Positions 8,044-12,816 of a stretch of 12,816 bases of DNA are shown piece by piece (the stretch's first letter is position 1; each line of letters begins with the position of its first letter). The notes under the pieces are model-generated. The model made no database searches. It was given only the letters and a program-made list of their open reading frames with translations, and was not told the DNA's origin. Source of the stretch: Neocallimastix lanati (nom. inval.). Its lineage: Eukaryota; Neocallimastigomycota; Neocallimastigomycetes; Neocallimastigales; Neocallimastigaceae. The translations under genes and the position numbers were made by a program. Where the stretch lies: positions 1 through 12,816 of the forward strand of contig JACVTC010000668.1 in the NCBI GenBank assembly GCA_016946835.1, in the 5' to 3' direction.

Positions 8044-9731
8044 AAAAAAAAATTATATAGATTATATAATATCTATTAATTTTAAGAACATTAGTTCTTA
8101 AAATTTTTTTTCATTATTACATAAATATTAGAATATATACATAAAAAGATACAAATAAATTAACAATATATTTTTAATTTACATATTTAAAATTAAAATT
8201 ATATATATTAATTTCATATCATTATTATTAATATTATTAAAATCCAATCTTAAATGCAACATTCATAATAAATTAAAAATAAAGAATTCATAAATACTAA
8301 GATAAAGAATTATAAAATTAAAAGTTTAATTTATAAATTTTTCATTTTTATATGATGTAATAAAAAAAATATTTAGCCTAAGATTTTTTTTTATAAAATT
8401 ATTAATATATAAAGTTAATGTTGTTAATAATATTTCTCCTATTGAATAACTAAATTATGGTTGTTTTAAAAGCGATATATATATATAAATTAAATAAGAG
8501 TTAAAACTACTTTATACCATTTTTAATAATTTAATGAAATATCATATAGGCATAATGTTAAATAAGTTTAAATTATTGATTTTGTTATTAATTTATAAAA
8601 AAGTTAAAGTTTTTATCTCTAAATATTTATAAAACAAATAATAAAATATTTTTTGAATAGCCAATTGAAATTAAAAAAAAATATTAAATAAATATAAAAT
8701 ATAATATAAAAATAAAATAAATATTAAAATGCAATACAAGAGATAATTAAATTAAAAAAAAATAATAATAATAAATTTTACAATAAATAATTTAGCATTT
8801 AAAAAATTATTTATAATTACCTATATATTTCTATTCTATTTAAATTTAAATATATATATATATTTACTTTATTTTCATTTTATTATTTAAATTGATAAAA
8901 TTTATAAATTAGATAGTATATAAACTTAATAAAATTAATAATTAATATAGTATTCATTATATTAAATGAAGAGAAATATAGTTATAAATTTTTAAATATC
9001 TCAGTAATTCATATAGATAGTGATTTAGATATTAGATAATAAGTAAATAGCTTTATTATTATATTTTTTAATATTTCTAAAAAAAAAGTTATTATATATT
9101 ACATACAGCAACACTAATATATTAAGTTTTATTAATATTATAAAGTAATTTTTTTTTAATGATTTAATATTAATAATAACAGGATTATAAATTAATGATA
9201 GTAATGTGAGAAGAAGATAGAAGAAGATTCAATCAAAAACAAAAAAGATATTTTTATTTTTATTTTTATTTTTCTTTTATTAATGATCCAATTTTTTTTA
9301 TTACCTATGTGGATATGCGGATATAATTCTATTATCATTAATTATTTTTAAATTATCATTTATACAAAAAAAAAAAAATAATAACATTAAAAATTTTAAA
9401 AAATATATAACAATAATAAATAAACAAAATATTCAAAATGAAATTTAACATAATAAAATAATTTATTTCTAACTATATTAAAAATGTAATTTATTTTTTT
9501 TAAATAAATAAATAAATAATAATAAAAATTTTTATATTAATTTTTTTTATTTATTAATAAATATTTTTTTCTTTCTTTTTATTAATACTTTCTTTAGTTT
9601 ATATTAATTTTACTTAAATGTATATATATTTTTATCTTTTTTAATACTTTTTTTTATTTTATTTTAATTCATTTTCTGTTATTTTTTGATTTTTTTTATA
9701 ATTTTTTTTAATCATTAAAGATTTGAGTCTT

Positions 9732-9767
<36 letters not shown>

Positions 9768-10299
9768 TAAAACTTTATTAATAATCAAATTAATAATTTT
9801 TAATATAAAATAAACAATAAATAGTAAATAATAAATAATAGAATCATAGTAGTAATAATATTTATAATAATAATATAAAGATAAAAGCAAATAATATCCT
9901 ATAATAAATTTGATTCCTTTTATATGAATATATATTTAAAATATTATGATTTACTAATAAGTCATCAAATAAATACTGAATATGATAAAAAAATCAAATT
10001 TAATTATAATTAATTTTTTCAAATAATAAATAAATAAATGGAATAAATAAAAAAAATATTTATTTAAGATTTAATTAATTATAAATAATTAATATATAAT
10101 TTATTTCTTTTGGTAATTTTTTTATGTTGTTTAAATAAATAAATAAATGTTATGATATTATGAATTATTTAATATAATTTAATATTAATTATAGCTATTA
10201 ATAATATTTAGTACATATAAGTATTAGAATGAATATACATAAAATATATGTACTGTATTTTGTATAACTATAATACATTATGATTAAACCATATAAATA
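8044..10299. other. AT-rich intergenic desert
   Basis: I see no gene. There is an A32 run at 9733-9764 and several AAAT-type tetranucleotide runs (9505-9520, 10025-10040, 10130-10147). The only stretch with mixed composition is about 9180-9345, listed separately. Confidence 0.75.
9190..9343. repeat. Short inverted repeat around a mixed-composition segment
   Basis: AATTAATGATA at 9190-9200 is the exact reverse complement of TATCATTAATT at 9333-9343. The interior (132 bases) holds an AG-rich segment (9205-9228), an ATTTTT repeat (about 9249-9272) and a tandem 8-mer pair, ATGTGGAT 9307-9314 and ATGCGGAT 9315-9322. It could be a small MITE-like element or a regulatory cluster. The arms are AT-rich, so chance is a real alternative. 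Confidence 0.3.
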
Positions 10300-10499
10300 T
10301 ATGATTGAGAGTTAATGTTATACAAGGAGAGGGTTCAGTTGTTGATTAGTATACCGAATACCATGTAGAAATATATATAAAATATGCATTATTGATATTA
10401 TTAATGATTAAATAAAAAAATTTTTTTATAAAATAGAAATAATAGATTAATAGTCATAGTGACTGACTCAATACCAATTGACAAAATTTTACCTCTCTA

Positions 10500-10860
10500 T
10501 AATTAAATAATAAAGCTTTAGCAAGACAATTTAAAATGGTTTCAAAAATAGAAGGAAGCTACTTCAAGACTTCAAGTGAAGATAAAAAAAATTGGGATGA
10601 TCATATGATATGTGATTGACGTTGTACTAACACTCAAAACTGGTACGGAAACAAAAAAAAGGAACTATTAAAAATAGAAAGAATATTAATATCAGTCTAG
10701 AAGTGAATTACATTAAAAGAAACAAAAAAAAATAATAAATTTTAACCGAGAAGAGATAATATAGATAAAAGAATATGTTATAAATGTAAGAAGTGAGGAC
10801 ACATTGCAAAAATTTTCATCCTTCAAATAACAAACATAATAATTAAAAAATATGACTCTA
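10500..10860 (+). pseudogene. Gag-like relic with CCHC zinc knuckle
   Basis: From the ATG at 10536 the frame reads MVSKIEGSYFKTSS, then EDKKNWDDHM, and hits TGA after 27 codons. Open coding-like sequence (KALARQFK) runs into this ATG. Farther on, 10776-10830 reads CYKCKK-stop-GHIAK: this is the CX2CX4HX4C nucleic-acid-binding knuckle of retroelement Gag nucleocapsids, with TGA at 10794-10796 inside it and the last Cys replaced or shifted out by a base loss near 10810-10815. After that shift the frame reads FHPSNNKHNN. The element type cannot be set from this part alone; a cellular CCHC protein relic is less likely given the integrase debris downstream. Confidence 0.6.
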
Positions 10861-11500
10861 AACAAAAGAAGAAGTCATTTTCAGCCAAATAATATAAAGA
10901 GGATCAAACTGTTACAAAGTAATGGATTTCAAAATACATAAAATTCATAATAGTCAAGGAAATTTGTTGTTTAGAAGTGCTAACAAATGTAAAATTAGCT
11001 AATAATGACAAAAATGAATTTGGGAATCCAAATTTCTTTCATTTTTTATTTTAATTTTACCAACAATATTAGTAGAAGTACCGAAAATTCTGCCATAAAA
11101 AATAATATAGAAAATAACTAAAATAATACAAATAAAGAAAAACTTTTTATGACATTCCTAATGATAGTGTAGTCAATTTCACATCAGCTGTTTCTTCTAC
11201 AGATACTACCGATAACAACGAAAAAACAATAATGAATCTAATGGCTCCCTTATTGATTGTGATGACTACTTAGATGTCATAATTAATAAAGTATCAGTGA
11301 GGCGAAATATAAAATAAGAAATCAAAGATAGAAAAATTTCTATTGTAGAGGTTATGGAAACTTCCAAATTTTATGATAAATTGGAAATTGAGTAAAGGTT
11401 TTAAACTAAGATCTATTATTAATAATTATTAATAATAAAATTAAAAGAAATTCTAATAATATTAAAAGTCCTAAATACAATAACATAATAATGGAAGCTG
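10861..11500 (+). pseudogene. Unassigned coding debris, probably continuing the retroelement relic
   Basis: The composition is coding-like, with short open stretches in shifting frames: LEVLTNVKLANNDKNEFGN (near 10975-11030), IPNDSVVNFTSAVSSTDTTD (near 11155-11215), and NESNGSLIDCDDYLDVIINK (near 11231-11290) one frame over. Acidic and Ser/Thr-rich text like this often follows a Gag knuckle, where a protease would be expected, but I see no clear protease DTG/DSG motif. No function can be assigned. Confidence 0.4.
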
Positions 11501-11504
11501 TTTC

Positions 11505-11540
11505 AATAATAATAATTATAATAATTATAATAATTATAAT
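11505..11540 (+). repeat. AATAATTAT nonamer tandem repeat (Asn-Asn-Tyr codons)
   Basis: Three perfect 9-base units at 11511-11537 with partial units on each side. In one frame they read NNY repeated, consistent with an ancient coding repeat like the Asn-rich relic just downstream. Confidence 0.75.
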
Positions 11541-11699
11541 TTACTCAAACTAGCCTAATTTTAGCAATATTCATAGGGTTTCTTTTAGTAATTTATGTTA
11601 TATAAAAAAACATTCCATTTACGATTACGTTGGATTTATACAATTCCACTACTTAAAATGTAAATATTCGGTAGCTGATAAAATAGTATTTCTAATAAC

Positions 11700-12043
11700 T
11701 CTAATTGTAATTTTATAATTTTAATTTCGAAACTCAAAATTTTAATAATAATAATAATTCTATCATTAATTCGAAGTTTAGTCGCTTTATTTACTTCAAT
11801 ATTTATAAGAATAATCATAAAACTTTAATTATTAAAACTTTAGTAATCTTTATAATCAAAATTTAAATATTCTAAACTTTAATACTTTAAATTTTAATAA
11901 TAGTTCAATTCTTAATAATCAAAACGTTAATAATAATTCAGATTTAAATAATCGGTATTTTAATAATTATATTTTTATTTCGAAATTTAATGTAAATTAT
12001 AATAATAACTTTAATTTTAATAATTATTATAAACTCTGTTAAT
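11700..12043 (+). pseudogene. Asn/Phe-rich low-complexity protein relic
   Basis: Two consecutive open stretches in different frames read as the same kind of text: first FNFETQNFNNNNN (about 11715-11757), then from about 11839 NLYNQNLNILNFNTLNFNN, ILNNQNVNNNSDLNNRYFNN and NYNNNFNFNNYY, ending at a TAA around 12041. The pattern N-F/Y/L-N-N repeats through it. No ATG starts it and no domain is recognised. Asn-rich tracts are common in proteins of very AT-rich eukaryotes. It may be part of the retroelement's Gag or a host gene hit by it. Confidence 0.4.
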
Positions 12044-12149
12044 AATTGAAACCTAAAATTTTAAAAACAATAACGAAGACAGTACAGACGAAAATAGTTC
12101 TTTAAATTAGTTATGAGGTGTCGATTTCCTTTCCTTTATCAAAACCCAT

Positions 12150-12660
12150 ACTCAAAACTAGTAAAACGAAAGTTGACGCTGTAGCTAAGTGATTTAAAAC
12201 AGATAATATCTCAGAACTCAGATCTTGTCCTTCTCTTTTGCTTTATGGGCTTAAGGAACATCTTAAAAATTCTATAAACTAAATATTCAAGTTTTGAGAT
12301 ATTAAATGGCAGATAAGATCAACAACCCTTTGAATTAGTTACATCCTCTTCCAACTTCATACGTACAATGAAATTGGATGAAGAATGACTAATTGAAAGA
12401 TTTATTAAATCATTATGAGTGGCTAATCGATGCCTGTAATTAATATCAAAAAGAACTTATATATACCTGAGAAACTCGAAGAGAAGATTTACCAGTATGA
12501 ATAAACATAATAAAATCAAACTTGACGATTTAGTTAAAGTTAGGAATTTTTTTTTTTTTTTTTTTTTTTTTGATATAAATTAGATCCTTATTTCGTGGGA
12601 CCTTACGGAATCCAAAGTAAAGAATTTAATACAACTGTATTGGTAGAATCCTAACATAAA
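12150..12660 (+). pseudogene. Ty3/gypsy-like integrase C-terminal relic with GPY/F module
   Basis: Three landmarks in the expected order and spacing. At about 12178-12200 the text AVAK-stop-FKTDN resembles the 'A.WA.RTT' segment of gypsy integrases. At 12226-12249 CPSLLLYG resembles 'TPF.L.YG', which follows the catalytic core. At 12518-12547 KLDDLVKVRN is the 'F..GDLV.VR' segment, and at 12577-12654 KLDPYFVGPYGIQSKEF is the GPY/F module. LLYG to DLV is about 93 residues, close to what I expect for this family. The copy is dead: TGA at 12190-12192 and 12386-12388, several TAA, at least two frame changes, and a T25 run between the VRN and KLDP parts. The catalytic D,D-35-E core and reverse transcriptase are not visible upstream, so most of pol is missing. 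Confidence 0.62.
12547..12571 (+). repeat. T25 tract inside the integrase relic
   Basis: The run interrupts the relic exactly between DDLVKVRN and KLDPYFVGPY, two segments that are normally joined by only a few residues. It must have arisen after the element died. Confidence 0.85.
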
Positions 12661-12678
12661 AAGTATCATGATATAAAA

Positions 12679-12749
12679 TATTGTTGAATATACCCATTTC
12701 ACTATAGGTATTCAATAAATAAAATAGTATTGTAGAATATGCTCATTTC
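12679..12749 (+). repeat. Imperfect 22-base direct repeat downstream of the integrase relic
   Basis: 12679-12700 and 12728-12749 agree at 19 of 22 bases (shared TATTGT.GAATAT.C.CATTTC), 49 bases apart. The TGTTGAATATA start is like LTR 5' ends of some fungal elements and lies where a 3' LTR would begin. No polypurine tract precedes it and no matching LTR is seen upstream, so this is only suggestive. Confidence 0.45.
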
Positions 12750-12816
12750 TAAAAGAATGTTTCTTAAAAAATAAATTGTAGATATAATGAATTTTAATCC
12801 TTCCTTAAATTGTTTT

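Noticed and set aside
10340-10370. 5' LTR end for the retroelement relic (TTGTTGATTAGTATACC resembles TTGTTGAATATACC at 12681)
   Set aside because: The similarity is short, needs an insertion, and no primer-binding site or longer LTR match follows.
10585-10620. NWDDHM as an integrase segment
   Set aside because: A zinc knuckle follows within about 200 bases, which places this region in Gag; no other integrase landmark is near.
10794-12388. TGA read as Trp (alternative genetic code or mitochondrial DNA)
   Set aside because: The same relics also contain TAA and frameshifts, and the intact gene uses TGG for Trp with no in-frame TGA.
1-12816. CRISPR array, bacterial operon or prophage
   Set aside because: No regularly spaced repeats with unique spacers, no ribosome binding sites or compact gene strings; the introns and composition are eukaryotic.

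Overview
The window looks like nuclear DNA of an extremely AT-rich eukaryote. Reasons: intergenic DNA that is almost pure A+T, homopolymer runs of up to 48 T, a gene broken by short GT..AG introns, Asn- and Ser/Gly-rich codon runs, and retroelement relics. My best guess is an anaerobic gut fungus (Neocallimastigomycota), because three of the four introns have fungal-style donors (GTATGT, GTAAGC), each intron contains CTAAT, and the conserved part of the gene resembles a protein type I otherwise know from bacteria. A dictyostelid is the main alternative. The standard code fits: the intact gene uses TGG for Trp and ends in TAA.

Layout. (1) 1-881 is a decayed, edge-truncated paralogue of the intact gene at 4584-6424, alignable at both ends down to the stop codon. 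(2) 882-4583 is an AT desert with long T tracts. (3) 4584-6424 is the one intact gene I can build: five exons, one of them a 5-nt microexon, encoding 440 residues. It has an N-terminal conserved domain, a partly duplicated domain segment separated by a Ser/Gly-Asn linker, and a Ser/Thr/Pro-rich tail. (4) 6425-7790 is desert. (5) 7791-8043 is a compact GC-richer island that can be folded into four hairpins plus two enclosing stems. It is a candidate structured RNA and also holds two overlapping small ORFs. (6) 8044-10299 is desert with one small inverted repeat. (7) 10300-12816 is a graveyard: a CCHC zinc-knuckle (Gag-like) relic, unassigned coding debris, an Asn/Phe-rich relic, and the C-terminal part of a Ty3/gypsy-like integrase with its GPY/F module interrupted by a T25 run.

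No operon or pathway links these pieces. The main links are the gene/pseudogene pair, which shows a small expanding family, and the shared decay by stop-creating G:C to A:T changes and frameshifts. The exon model, microexon, paralogy and internal duplication rest on direct reading of the sequence. The structured-RNA call and the bacterial-origin idea are inferences that need folding and database searches.
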